Positions 11,266 to 23,480 of a DNA stretch of 64,000 bases are shown here, one piece after another. This stretch comes from Neltuma alba (Eukaryota > Streptophyta > Magnoliopsida > Fabales > Fabaceae), in assembly GCF_004799145.2 (NCBI RefSeq), contig NW_021636561.1, positions 372,001 through 436,000 on the forward strand, written 5' to 3'. The notes under the pieces are model-generated. The model was given only the letters and a program-made list of their open reading frames with translations. It was not told the DNA's origin and searched no databases. Position 1 is the first letter of the stretch. Each line of letters begins with the position of its first letter. The position numbers and the translations under genes are program-made.

Positions 11266-13508
11266 ATGTTGCAGCAAGCCCGGCCGTCCGTCTTCTCTTC
11301 CATTATGACTTCCTATCAATTATCGACAAAAATCATCGCCATTTGCTTGATATCTCTTCCGCTTTTCGTCGCATTCAGACTCTCCCTTCCCTTCTCATCA
11401 TTCTGGAATCAAACCCTGAGTTTGGCCGACGCAAGAGTTCTGGACAAAGTGTCTCGGAATGATTCCTCCCTGGCTCAAGGTACGATTCCTCCCTGGAATT
11501 ATCGTTAGTTATATTTGTTAGTTTAATGCTGGTGTCTCAGTTTGAGTAAAGTAAAATGGTGCTGCATAAGTGGTTAGAATTTTCATTATTGATTGTCTTG
11601 GGGTACAAATTCATCATCCTGGTGGAATCCCATCGTCTTTTACATATATAAATCAGTGCCCGTATTAATTTTTGAATTCATGATGCTTGAGAATGAATGA
11701 TCGGTGACTCTTCTTTGTTTCCGTGAATAGTAGAACTGTGCATATGAAGAACAGAGACTTGAGAATGCTAAGCAAGAAACATTGGAAAGAGCGTCATCGT
11801 AAACAATAATTACTGTTATTCAGACCCCATTACTTTAGTCAAAAGTTATATATGATTGAAATTATGTCGTACACTATGGAACTTTTTTCACCATAGTTTC
11901 GCTTGCTTTAAGACTCTGCATTCAATTGTCTATCTGCTAATTTTCTCTTCCGGCAATCTTTTCGTGGCCCTAGAGGATCAGCATAATCTGTTTAATTATT
12001 AATTTTCTGTTGGCTTTTTTTTTTTTGAATCTACAGGCTCAGAAGATGGTTACTCTCAGTCCACTAACGTGTCAGAAGACAAATTTCTTGGTGGACTTCT
12101 TCCTCCTGGGTTTAATGAAGGCTCTTGCGTAAGCAGGTACCAATCCTGGCTATATCACAAGAAACCTTCACCCCATAAACCTTCTGCTTATCTTCTCTCC
12201 AGGCTTCGCGCTTATGAAGATCTCCATAAACGCTGTGGACCCTACACCAAATCCTATAACAAGACCATAAAACAGCTTAGGTCCAGAAACATTGTCAGCT
12301 CTGCAGAATCTTCAGAGTGTAAATATGTTGTCTGGGTATCTTTTAGTGGCTTGGGGAACAGAATCTTAACAGTAGCATCGGCTTTTCTATATGCCATCCT
12401 TACAAACAGAGTTCTGCTCATTGACCCAGGAAAAGACATGCCTGATCTTTTTTGTGAGCCATTTCCAGAAACCTCGTGGTTACTACCCACTAATTTTCCC
12501 CTTAAACGCAGGTTTGACAAGTTTAATCAGAAGACTCCGAATTCTTATGGAAACATGCTCAAGAGAAACAAACTAAACGCTTCATCTGAATTGTTTCCCT
12601 CATATTTATATCTTCATCTGGTTCATGATTATGATGACCATGATAGACTTATATTCTGTGATCAACACCAAACACCCATGAACAGAGTTCCTTGGTTAAT
12701 TATGAAATCTGACAACTACTTTGTTCCATCACTCTTCTTGTCCCCTTCTTTTGATCAAGAACTAAGTAGATTATTCCCCGACAAAGCAACTGTTTTCCAC
12801 CACCTGAGTAGGTATCTTTTTCACCCCAGTAACCAAGTTTGGGGCCTAATCACTAGATATTATTGGACCTACTTAGCAAAAGCAGATGAGACAATCGGTA
12901 TACAGATTCGAGTCTTTGAATCTTCATCAGGGCCATATCAGCATGTAATGGACCAAATCCTGGCTTGTACATTGAAGCAGAATCTGCTGCCTGAAGTTGA
13001 TCAGCAAGAATCTTCTGTCGATCCATCAGTAAAACCAAAATCAAAAGCTGTTTTGATGACATCTTTAAGTGCTGGGTACTTTGAGAATCTGAGAAACATG
13101 TATTGGGAACATCCCACAGTGACTGGAGATTTGATTGGGATTTATCAGCCAAGCCATGAAGAATATCAGCAGACAGAGAAGCAATCACACGATAGAAAGG
13201 CATGGGCTGAAATGTACCTTCTGAGTCTAACAGATGTTTTAATCACAAGTGCATGGTCAACATTTGGGTATGTGGCTCAAGGCCTTGGAGGGTTGAAGCC
13301 ACTGATTCTCTTCAAACCAGAGAATCGCACTGTACCAGATCCACCTTGTGGTCGTGTCATTTCAATGGAGCCATGTTTTCATGCTCCACCAAATTATGAT
13401 TGCAAGGCAAAGACAGGGGCTGATCCTGGCAATCTTGTTCCTCATGTGAGGCATTGTGAAGATATGAGCTGGGGCCTCAAGTTAGTTGACAGACATGATG
13501 ATATTTAA
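11266..13508 (+). CDS. GT37 fucosyltransferase, xyloglucan/galactoside 2-alpha-L-fucosyltransferase family (561 aa)
   Basis: Two exons, 11266-11479 and 12037-13508. The intron begins GTACGA and ends CTACAG, phase 1, and joining restores one frame. An in-frame TGA at 11260 lies directly before the chosen ATG. Residues 23-37 form one hydrophobic anchor, giving a type II Golgi membrane protein with a lumenal catalytic domain. Family motifs in order: VWVSFSGLGNRILTVASAF near residue 175, the donor-binding IGIQIRVF with Arg363, GYFENLRNMYWEHPTVTGD, and SLTDVLITSAWSTFGYVAQG near 470. GT37 enzymes transfer fucose from GDP-fucose, classically to galactose of xyloglucan (FUT1), while other members act on arabinogalactan proteins; the acceptor here cannot be told from sequence. 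Length is normal and the frame is intact. Confidence 0.95.
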
Positions 13509-14998
13509 CTCGATTTAACTCAATTTTGTAGCATGATCAATCTTAGCTATTTGGTTAGGCAATTTGCCAGAAAAGAGAGGAGTGACAGTTTTTCAAGTGT
13601 ATTATGTGATCAATTTTTTAATAAAGTTAATATGAGAATAACCTTTTGGAAAATTGAAAAAGTCAACATGCTTGTTTTTCAGAAGTAAAAACCGAATGTT
13701 ATTCTTTATTAAGGAATTAGACTTGGAATAATACTTAGGTATTGCCTTTAAAAGTTACACACACGGTTTAGGAAAGTGGAGGAGTATTTATTGAATATTA
13801 CGTCGGATGCTTACACTGCAAATTTTATCTTATATTTAAAATTTATCATAAACTAGATTTTATATTTAGGATTGAAAGTGATATTAAAATTCAGATGCCC
13901 ACAAGTTTTTAAAATAATATATGTAATGAGCATAAGTCCATGAAGGAATCACACTCCAAAAGCTAATTGTTGGAGCTGGAGTGCTTAAGGCCTCATAAAA
14001 GACCCTGCTTAAGGTAATCTTTCTAATATGCATGGGGCTCATGATAATGCAGCCCCCAAGAGCCTATTCCCCAACAGCTCCACATTACGGCGCCCTACTC
14101 AACCTCCAACTGGTTAGCCCATCCGATCAAAATCCTCAGTGGGTAGCCCTCTACTAACTCCTCCTGTTGGCTTTCACGCTAAAAGTATATCTAAGTAAAA
14201 TGAAGCGTGACACGAAATTACTGCCATACATTATAAGGCCATTTTATTTTTATACGATTCATATGTGTACTTTGTGGCTTTCACACTTCAGAAGTTGTGA
14301 TGATGGGCTGTGTTTCGTGAGAGTATGAGCATATTGCTTTCCAACTGTAAATCCCAATTTAGTGAGACCAAAGTGCTTATTGCAAAAATTATTTTGGATG
14401 TGGATTGATAAATGTATATATTACAGCCCTCATGACCAGAATAATCCCCCTTTCATTTATGGGTCAACTTTGTACTTGAAAGGCTGCATGTGCTGGCCCA
14501 ATAATTCATCGGCCTCCTAGATGTAAGATTCATAACATCGTAAATATGCAATCAACTCTTGCCCTAAAAACCCCTCGTTCCTGGATTCAATTGGCAAAAA
14601 AGTGCGGACACTTTCATAAATGGAGTAGGCTTGATCCCTAACTGGTTAGGGTGTTGGGGAGGCATATTCACAGCTTATTGAAGCTGAAAAATTCCTACTT
14701 ATTGGGCTTTAAAAAAAAAAAAAGCTTAGTTGTCATGTTCCTATGCCCATAGGGGACAGGTCTTAGTGGATCATAAGTTAATTTTTCTGTCCTTGGATGC
14801 CGGGTGAGTCCGACCCTTTTCTTAAAATTTTTGTACAAAAAAAAAAAAACTCTTGCCTTAAGATTGTTAAAACTCCAAGCTGGTGGAGTATTGGTTTCGT
14901 AGCGACGCGCTTAACTTAATTAGTTGCATTTGCCCATCTAATGAGTTCAGAGGAAGAGATTACTACTACACATGGAAGCCCTCCACTAACGCCATTTA

Positions 14999-15283
14999 CT
15001 CTGTCCAATCCTTAATATAAAAATTATTTAAATTAATTTGATTAGATTCAAAAAATTAGTTAAGTTAGTTATTTATAATAAATAAGTGTTGTTTTCCCTA
15101 AAATATCTTTGCTAATCATGTGCCTTAGTTAAAATCATCATTTGATAAAATCTTTAAAATATGTAATTACTACAAGGAGTACCTTTAAAAAAAATGAATA
15201 AATATGAAAAATAAAATGAATTGAGGTCTTATATTTAGAACCAAATTGAATGTTAAACTAGCTCTAATATTAAGGATTGTAAC
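14999..15283. mobile_element. Stowaway-like MITE
   Basis: Starts after TA with CTCTGTCCAATCCTTAATAT and ends with the inverted form ...AATATTAAGGATTGTAAC before TA. The inner blocks (AGTTAAGTTAGTTATTTATA, aaatatctttgctaatca) mark the reverse orientation of the family. Confidence 0.75.
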
Positions 15284-15356
15284 TAAATTGTTGATTGGGC
15301 TAAGTAGTACTCACTACCCTAAAATACTTTTAAATAACATTTAGTATTCTAAGTTA

Positions 15357-15495
15357 AGGAAGTGTTTTAATAAAGACCAAACTATAGTTTTAAAAGTGAT
15401 TTTATGAAATACAAAGTAAATATGTGAGAAGAGTTTTATCTTGGCTTACATGAAAATATTTTTAAAAGGCACTTTCAAGGAAAACCAAACACCTC
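15357..15495. mobile_element. hAT-like MITE, about 140 bp
   Basis: Inverted ends AGGAAGTGTTTTAATAAAGA and, at the right, ...AAAACCAAACACCTCC. The flanks repeat about 8 bp (TCTAAGTT at left, CCTAAGTT at right), as expected for a hAT target duplication with one change. The element interrupts a small repeated phrase (tagtattctaa, tagcatcctaa). Relatives lie at about 36.19, 38.66, 42.53, 49.31 and 61.03 kb. Confidence 0.6.
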
Positions 15496-15871
15496 CTAAG
15501 TTTTAGTGTATTTAGCATCCTAAATTATGTTTCGTTAATACCTAGCATCCTAAAATAATTTTTTGTGTGTACTAACATATTTATTCAATAAGACTGGCAT
15601 CCTAAGTTTATGACACTTATTATTGTTGAGAAAATTACTTTAAGAACAACAGTGCACCAAAAAATTAGTTTAAAATATATACTAGGTGCTACTAATGGCT
15701 TTTACTTAAATCACTGTCATATTCTCTTGTTTTTATACTAAATCCGTGGCTAATATAAAATTAACATTAAATGCTAATTTAAATAAATGGGGAATAGAGG
15801 AACCAAACTAGAAAAAATTGGGATAAATCCCTCATTACAAATTTAATTAGCAAATGGTCCCTAAGATGATT

Positions 15872-16085
15872 AATTGCACAAGAAAATATTAGTTGCACTC
15901 AAAGGAAATTAAGTTGCACAAAGAGAAGATGATTTGCACAAAACGTTATTTGGACATAAAGAATTAATTTACACATAATAAAGATAACTTGCACATAAAA
16001 GAATTTTATTTGCACAAAAAGAAATTGAGTTGCAGATTGCACAAAATAAGATTATTGCATACAAGGGAAGATAAGTTACACAAAG
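15872..16085. repeat. Degenerate minisatellite with TTGCACAAA core
   Basis: About eleven imperfect units of 18-25 bp, each opening with TTGCAC or a one-base variant (TTACAC, TTGCAT) followed by an A-rich arm (aaaagaaattgag, aaagagaagatgat). It is non-coding on both strands, with no mobile-element ends. Confidence 0.7.
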
Positions 16086-17033
16086 TCTTTAAATCCTATT
16101 TGTTAATTAAATTTTTAATAATGACGGGTTTATTCTCCATTTTTCCAACAAAATAGTGAGAGAAAAAATATTACGAAATCCAGTAATTATGGAAGAAACA
16201 GAAAAATATTTGATTGGAACTCCTTCCCTGGTGCCCAGTCATCAGCATCAATGTATGAAAAACAAAGCCAAAAAAAAAAAAAGCCCCGGGGGTGGGAAGG
16301 ACGCCATCGTATCCTCAAATTGAATATAATGCGCTCAATTAAACAATCTACGTAAATGAATAGCACGTATGTATATGTCAACAATCTTTAAAAGATTCAA
16401 CCAAACTTCATAACTTTCATATAAAGTTGAACCTACTTCTACACGTTGTTCTGACACCACTCTTCTATCTCTGCCCAAGGGAAGCTTATATTTAAGAAAC
16501 CACACAAAGATAATCTAATTAAAGATGAGTTCGAACCACCTTTTCCGATTCCCTATCCTTGTCCATGACATTTGCAGGGGCCCCTTAGAAAAAATGAACT
16601 TAAAAAGTAAATCTATAGTTAAGTTAAAAATATCTAATGCATCTATCTAAGAATTAGAAATATTAAGAGGAAATACATAATTGATGTTTTATTATACTAA
16701 AAAAACCATAGAGAATACTCCTTTCATTCTATTTATAAGATAGAAAGAGTGGGGTTTTTTTTTTCTTTTTACAAGTCACTTTATTAAATTTTTAACATGA
16801 ATGTACTATTTTTTATTTATTATAGTATAAATAGTTTTTTTAAGATGAATATATTAAATAGAGACAAAGTTAAAAAGTTATTATATTTTAATAAAAAATT
16901 AATATAGTTTAAAATTTTTTTATTGATGTGAAAAATACTGAAAGTGGCTAATAATAAATAATACGAGAAGATTACATTTGAATACCAAACTATTGTAAAT
17001 TATTCACAAATATGAATGATAAATCATTTCATC

Positions 17034-17440
17034 TCTCAACCTCTATGGCAAATATGGTGTTCCAATAATGCTTCTCCTAAAAACTGGCGTTGAAGATTCC
17101 CATGTTTAATTTCTGGCGGTGAATTCTCAACTATCACATCATCGTCATTGTGAAGGCCTTCCATGTGTCAGTAAAGTTCTCGTTATATCCTCTTCCTCCT
17201 CATGCTCCCACCACCGCCATAATATCGTCGTCTCCCACGAGCTTCGCACGTTATGTTTCCCCATGCTTCATTATTGTCTGTGATGGTAGTGGAGGAAGAA
17301 GAAAGTAAGCATTTTGATTGCTAAGACCAAAGTTGAAATTTCTACCGGTCACGTCGGAGCTGGGGAAGCTCAGCGTACGCCGACGCCGGGGGCGTTGGTG
17401 GCGAGCATCATAACGTACATACAATGATGCATTTTGATTA
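17034..17440 (-). pseudogene. Relic of a MIXTA-like MYB gene, 3' part of exon 3 only
   Basis: The minus strand aligns with the last 400 bp or so of exon 3 of MYB genes A and B. It retains the segment coding for EKHYWNTI near the C-terminus, the GACGAC...ATGGTGGC block of the DDDIMVAVE region, and the TACGTTATGATGCTCGCC block equal to the MYAMMLAT coding stretch. Several frameshifts and indels break the frame and the MYB repeats are absent. No homology to the genes could be followed beyond about 17440. It is the leftmost member of the MYB cluster and shares its strand. Confidence 0.85.
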
Positions 17441-17718
17441 TTTATTGAAGTGATTTTGATCGATTTGTTTATATACCGTAAGAGACGGGCTAGCTTTCTC
17501 TTTCCATTGTTCATCTCGCTTGATGAGGATGGAAGAAGTGGGCTTCTGTTTTTCAGGAAGAGGCCGGCAAATACAGGCAAATAATATATACATGTCTTAT
17601 TATATTGTAAAATTAAAACGAAGTGTATGTTTTGAAAGCGATTAAAAAAAGAAAGTGGACATCATCCTGGAGATCTTCCAACCCATATAGAGTTCTACAT
17701 TAATACAATGATATATTA

Positions 17719-17972
17719 GCTCCGGTCTTAGTTATAAGAGTTAGTTGACTAATTTGAGAATATTAAAAAATAAATTAAGTTAGTTATTTATAATAAATAG
17801 GTATTGTCTTTTTTAAAATATCTTTGTTAATCAAGTGTATTGGCTAGAACTATTATTGTTAGAAGGACTACCTTAGGAAAAAATACATAAATATGATAAA
17901 CAAAATGGATTTGAGTCTTATATTTAGAACCAAAATAAAAGTCAAATAAAATATTATATTAAGAACAGAAGG
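17719..17972. mobile_element. Stowaway-like MITE
   Basis: Starts after TA with GCTCCGGTCTTAGTTATAAG and ends ...TATTAAGAACAGAAGG before TA. The inner blocks are in the same order as in the 14999 copy. It lies between the MYB relic and the tandem-duplicated unit A. Confidence 0.75.
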
Positions 17973-18820
17973 TAGTGTGTGTGTGTATGAGTGTTGTTGC
18001 TTCATAGAGTCCCTTAAACTGAATGGCTTAGGCCAAAGAAAATCAATTGTTAGCATTTCAAGAATGAAACTGTCTTCTATTATGATGTATATAATATGCA
18101 TATAATTATAATTGTATTCTTTTATTATTTTTATGTTTTTTATATCGTTATGCATAATTTCTTTTCTTAATCATCAACTTTTTTTTTTCAAACATTATTT
18201 ATTAATTAATGTTAAAGGTAAAAACCTAAACTAATATATACACTACCTCCAATCCTAAATAAGAGAGCTACAGATAACTAATTCATGGATATTAAAAAAA
18301 ATTAATTAAGTTAATCATCTATAATAATAAATATGTATTAATTGGTTTCCCCATATATACCCTATCTGATTACCTCATCAATGACCCCCCGGGCCAAATA
18401 TATGCTTCAAGAGAGATGGCTGGAGAAAAAATTATTAAACATGGGAGACAGATTAATATATATACTCTGTGTGTGTGTGTAGTGTGTATATATATACACG
18501 AGGAAAAAGCAACAGGGCCCCTTGCATGGGGTGATAATATTCACACACGCTGAGGATTAACTTAGCAAGTGGGATGTGCAATTGAAGTGAGTTCGTTGCA
18601 AAATTATAAAAAGATTTATAATGGAAGATGACATATGGTTTATGTCAATAAATCTAAGCATTAATAAAACGGCGTAATTATCACGTACGTGTGCCCCGGC
18701 ATTCCACATATTTGCCCTTGTATGTGGCCAATTCCTTAGAGGTAGCGTATTAAAAAAAAAAAAACATGTATAAGGATAAAAAGATTTTATTACCCCTAGA
18801 TTTATTTTTACAACATACTA

Positions 18821-19084
18821 CTTTCAATCCTTAATATAAGAACTATTTTGACTTTTAAATGAGTTTTAAATATAAGACTCTAATATGTTTTGTCTCTCAT
18901 ATTTGTTTATTTTTTTAAGGTAGTCCTTGTAGTAGTTGCACATGTTAAATGTTTCATTAAATGACATCTGATTAGTAAGGGTATTTTAAAAAAGACAACA
19001 TCTATTTATTACAAATGACTAAATTAACTAATTTTCTTAATCTACTCAGATTAATCAACTGGTTCTTATATTAAGGAGTGGAGC
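18821..19084. mobile_element. Stowaway-like MITE present before the A/B duplication
   Basis: Left end CTTTCAATCCTTAATATAAG, right end ...TATTAAGGAGTGGAGC before TA. The equivalent element occupies 29115-29368 in unit B, so this insertion predates the tandem duplication. Confidence 0.8.
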
Positions 19085-19324
19085 TAATACTTTTCTATTA
19101 AAATGAAAGTATGCATAACTAATACAAATATAATGATTTAATTTAAGAAGTTGAGAAAGATCTACATAGATCAAGCTTCTTTTAATCATGCAGTCATACA
19201 TGAAAACCAGAAAAAAAAAAAAAACAGTTACACAAAGGGATCAAACCATATATAAGATTTACTCATGCACTTTATGTATACACACATGCACACACTTTTT
19301 TTTTTAGCAATCTCTTTGGATCTA

Positions 19325-19583
19325 CAACCTCCAATCCTTAATATAAGATCTTATTTGACTTTTATTTTGGTTCTAAATATAAGACCCTAATCTACTTTGT
19401 TTCTCATATTTATGCAATTTTTTTAAGGTAATCCTTCTAATAATTATAGTTCTAACTAACATACTTGATTAATAAGAATATTTTAGGAAAGACAACACCT
19501 ATTTATTACAAATAACTAATTTAACTTATTTTTTTATCTCTTTAAATTATTCAACTAGTTCTTATATTTAGGACTGAAAGTAG
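19325..19583. mobile_element. Stowaway-like MITE found only in unit A
   Basis: Flanked on both sides by TA, with ends CAACCTCCAATCCTTAATAT and ...TATTTAGGACTGAAAGTAG. Unit B has the uninterrupted site at about 29855 (ggtctatattataag), so the element entered after the duplication. Confidence 0.9.
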
Positions 19584-20474
19584 TATATTATAAGAGGGAA
19601 TACCAGCAGGCGTTGGTCCTAGTGAAGGAATTTTAGCCGCTTAAGAACGACGTGTCAAATTCAAGTTTGTATAAATAAATAAAATGCCTTTGACAGAGCT
19701 ACCCTCAATTGGAACCGATAATACTTAAATCTGCCCTTGGGAATGCTTTCTTGCCACTTTGCAAAGTATGTATTCTCTGCAACATTCGAGTCTCCTAGAA
19801 TTTAAGCGGGTTTCATTTATATTCCTCAAATCTTCTATAGTTGTAATCAGACAAACCTTACCTCGCTAATTTATACCTCTTCTCTCCCATTTTGCCACGA
19901 TTTACCATTCTGCACACAATTCACATCATTTCATTCAGTGCCCTTTGCGTGTTTGTTTGTCTTTTCTATTGCCTGTCCATCGATCAGAACCCTTTTCTCT
20001 TGCAATTAAAACAAAGGGGGGCTTTGATTCCTCATTATTACCATATCGATCGCCTCCCGTCTCTTGAGGATTCTCCGTGCCTACCCAAAAATAAAGAAGC
20101 TCTGATGAAACATCAGAGAAATTGATTGAATTGGTGTGTCAGCAGAATCTTACTATATATATAAATATATATATATATATAATCCTCAATTGGCGTACGT
20201 CTTTCTCTCAACTGAGCAATGTCCACCGGTTCAAAAAATGAGCAATGTTCCCCCATATATGCGAGGCCGACAATAATATTATACAACACATATATACAGA
20301 CGCCATAAAGGATTCTACCAAACTTCTCAACTCCCCCGAGTTCCTTATCTTTCATTCTCAAGGGCTTATATATACATATGTGTGTGTGTGTATGCTTAAA
20401 AGAGATGCTACGGCCGGTTCATGTAATATATTTAGACATCATTCATATTTTATAAAGCTATACTATAAAATAAA

Positions 20475-21662
20475 GGCCAAATTATACATAAGCCCCTTAA
20501 TTTTAGCCTTTTTGCGTATAACCTTCTCATCTTTAAAAGTTTAAAAATCACACATTCAACTTTCATAATTTGACTTTTAATCCCCTATTGTTAAAATGAC
20601 CATTAAATCTAACGGAGTAAATGCCACATCAAATTGTATGTTTTAAATTATGTGGCAAATGATATGTAATTTTCATTACTTTTTTTATTTATTTATTTTG
20701 GCTTAAAACTGAAGGGCAGTTTTGTAATTCAAAATTCTAAGAATAGTAATCACTAATAATTCCCATCGTCTTTATCCCAGTTTCACTCGCTTAAGTCATC
20801 CCTAGTTCCCTACCCTATCAACTCGATTCATCTTCTTGCCATGATCTTCATTCAAAAATTTATTCTTGTGCATTCCAGCTTTTGTGATCTTCTTAAATCC
20901 TAGTAATACCAATTTTTTATACTTCTAATTTCAGGATCTTGTTATTATGCTCAATCATCCCTGAAACAATTCTCTCATAATCTGCAAAATGGCGGGATTT
21001 TTGTACAAATGCGGCAACCGCAAATATGAAGATTTTCCAACACATCAAGAGGAATAACAAATGATTCGAGAAGAGAAGAACGGTGTGGCAAAAGAAGATC
21101 AAAGTGAACCACATGCAAAGTTCCAAACAACGTCATCCTTGATTGGAGGGAACTCGGAGATCACGGAGATGTACATTCTGACTATGATGAAAGTGATGAG
21201 ATGGGAAGCATCAATGAATTAGACGATGACCAACTTAGAAGACACCCGTGAGGGTTCAGATTTAAAGGAAGAATGTGATAAGCATGATTTTGGAATGGAG
21301 AAGATAAATAAAACGTTGAAAAGGGGAGGACTTGCGACTTGCTGAGAGACCGGAAGAACAAGATGATAATGAGACAGGGAATTAGGGATTATAATGGGTA
21401 GAATCACAAAAGCATCCTTTAGTGTAATTATGATTTTTAAGCCAAGATAAATAAATAAAGTAATAACAATTACATGTCATCTACCATATAATTTAGAATA
21501 GTTTGATGTGGCATCTAAACTGTTAGATTTAACAGCCATTTAACGATAAGGAGGTTAAATGTCAAATTACAAAAGTTAAAGGTGTGATTTTTAAAATTTT
21601 AAAGATGAGGGAGATTATATCCAAGAGAGCTAAAACTAAGGGAGGTTAAGCGTGTTTTGGCC
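20475..21662. mobile_element. Mutator-like element with long TIRs (1188 bp), only in unit A
   Basis: Begins GGCCAAATTATACATAAG and ends ...GCGTGTTTTGGCC. The ends are inverted copies over more than 200 bp (for example CTCATCTTTAAAA near the left end against its complement near the right). It is flanked by an exact 9-bp repeat, TAAAATAAA, at 20466-20474 and 21663-21671. Unit B has the empty site with one copy at about 32188. Nine-base duplications and long TIRs are diagnostic of Mutator-like elements. The interior is too short for a transposase gene but contains a short acidic reading frame at about 21145-21252 (DYDESDEMGSINELDDD), possibly a transposase remnant or captured fragment. Confidence 0.93.
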
Positions 21663-22007
21663 TAAAATAAAAACACATCATTTCATTAGAAAGCTAAACC
21701 TATAGCTGATAAAGCTTTGATTCAGATAAATCAAGTGATTCACTCAACTAATTAAACCCTCCACTTAAAACGACAGATTAATTGTCATTTATAATAATAG
21801 TAATGATTTATATAGCCAAAAGGGTAAGTAAACTAAGGAAAGTATTTAAGGAGGAATTCTGTATAAAACATGCATGGTGTGACATCATGATCGATACTAA
21901 TATTTTCGTGTCTTTATTGATTACTGCTAATTCAAAGCGAGTGTAGTTTAATTAACAAAACAGCTCCATCATTTATGCGTCACATGACACAGGGAAATTG
22001 CAGGTGA

Positions 22008-23480
22008 TCAGGGAAAATCATTCACCAAGTTGAGTATGGTTTCCCAATAATGCTTCTCCTCAAAGCTGGTGCTTCCTTCTTCCTCGATATTTGATACTCC
22101 CAGGTTTTGTTGTGGTGAGATCTCATTGAATCCATACGCCAACTCATCGTCATTTTGCAGGCCTACCATGGAATTATTACAGTTATACCCTCTTGATCTG
22201 AATCCTTCCACGGCCACCATAATGTCGTCGTCTCTCATCAAGCTTCCCACAGAGTTTTCCCAATATGACGCACCATCACTCGCTTCTTTCATGATTATTC
22301 CTCTGTCCCCTCCGGCGTTGGAAGAAGGAAGTAATAAGCTTTGATTGATAAGTCCAAAGTTGGGTATAATTGTGTCCGGGAAGCTTAATGTCGACGTCGG
22401 CGACTTTAGGTCGTCCTCGGTGGCGAGCATCATGGCATACATGCTATGCATTTTGGGGATGTTATCAGCAGTAGTTGTCGGAGATGGAGACTGCGACGTC
22501 AGCGTCCATGAATTCTGCCATGCCTTGAGGACGTCGAGGCAGGGAGTTGGTGACGGCAGAGGTGTGATCTTGTTGAGCACGAGTCGAGTGGGAGAAGCTT
22601 GGGAACAGAAGGAGCCGATAAGCTCGTTGATCCGGAGCCGCAGCTTGGATTCTCTGACCAGTCTGGATTCGGCTTGGAGCCGAGCAGTCTCCCACTGAGC
22701 CATATGGTTGAGGTTGGCTGCGTCCTTGGACCGGCCGTGTACGGCGTCGTTTATGGGTTTGTGAGTGGTGGGGTCTATTCCCATTCTGGTGAGCCTCTTC
22801 TTGAGGTGGGTGTTCCAGTGGTTCTTGATCTCATTGTCTGTTCTTTTTGACAAATGAAGTGCTATAGCCGACCATCTTGTACGTGCAATATAAACATCAA
22901 ATTCATTCAGGAACAATATTTATAAAAAGTTGTGTGCGCATGTGTAGGGAAACAGCATGTCATGTTTAATTTTTTTTTTTATTTAAGGAAAACTCTAGAT
23001 CGAATGGAATCATTATGGTTGACCAGCTGAGCAATCATCAACCCAAACACATGAATTTGTTAACAAGAGTTTTGAGACTTACCTGTTTCCAAGAAGAGCA
23101 TGAAGTTGAATAATGGTTTGGTCTTCTTGCGAGCTGAAGTTGCCTCGTTTGATGTCAGGTCTTAGGTAATTAGTCCATCTCAGTCTGCAGCTCTTCCCAC
23201 ATCTTCGGAGTCCTTTTTTGGTCGTCGAAAAAATGAAACACACATAATTCATTCCTCTTTCCTAAATTATACATACATGCGTGTCTGCGGATGAAACAAG
23301 ATATCATAATATAGTGGAGCTATATGAAGTGGCGGGATTATACGTACCAGCTTTTGCAGGCAAGGAAGACCAATTTCCATGGCCATGTTGTTGAATGTAA
23401 GCCATGAGCTTCTGGTCTTCCTCAGGAGTCCATGGTCCTTTCTTTAAGGTTGCCTTCTCCCCTCGCGACGACTTCACCAT
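22008..23480 (-). CDS. R2R3-MYB transcription factor, MIXTA-like subgroup 9 (gene A, 376 aa)
   Basis: Exons 23480-23348, 23212-23083 and 22875-22008; the 133-nt and 130-nt first exons and their phases are the classic R2R3-MYB layout. The start chosen is the second in-frame ATG (MVKSS), matching the usual MGRSPCC position; an ATG at 23492 would add four residues. R2 covers about residues 12-62 (LKKGPWTPEEDQKL) and R3 about 65-114. The subgroup 9 motif HMAQWETARLQAESRLVRES is at 145-164, and the MIXTA-type C-terminal YWETILNLVNDFP at 364-376. Such factors act in the nucleus on epidermal cell outgrowth, trichomes and cuticle. Oddities: Ser97 replaces the nearly invariant Pro of the R3 LPKRTDNE motif, and eight residues present in gene B (LNSNTSNI) are missing. 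The rest of the frame is intact. Confidence 0.95.

Larger units (their letters stand above)
13509..17033. other. Intergenic region with several small mobile elements
   Basis: No gene is supported. Recognisable contents are a Stowaway-like MITE at about 14999-15283, a hAT-like MITE at about 15357-15495 and a TTGCAC-rich repeat at 15872-16085. A stretch at about 14630-14850 ends in an A-run and contains a phrase like a tRNA B-box (gggtgagtccgaccc); it could be a SINE remnant, but this is weak. The remainder is plain AT-rich sequence. Confidence 0.5.

Noticed and set aside
14630..14850. SINE with tRNA-like promoter
   Set aside because: Only a weak B-box-like phrase and an A-run were found. No clear A-box and no target duplication, so it is not listed as an element of its own.
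17251..17580. A 109-codon open frame on the minus strand as a gene
   Set aside because: Its 3' half overlaps the MYB relic in a different frame, and the translation has no family features.
22465..22698. Antisense and alternate-frame ORFs over the MYB exons
   Set aside because: They are shadows of the GC-richer exon 3 and recur at the same place in genes B and C for that reason.
22917..23082. Extension of MYB exon 3 through the intron (open frame reaching 22916)
   Set aside because: The AG acceptor at 22876-22877 with correct phase and the conserved GNR-WS join define the exon edge. The extra codons are intron.
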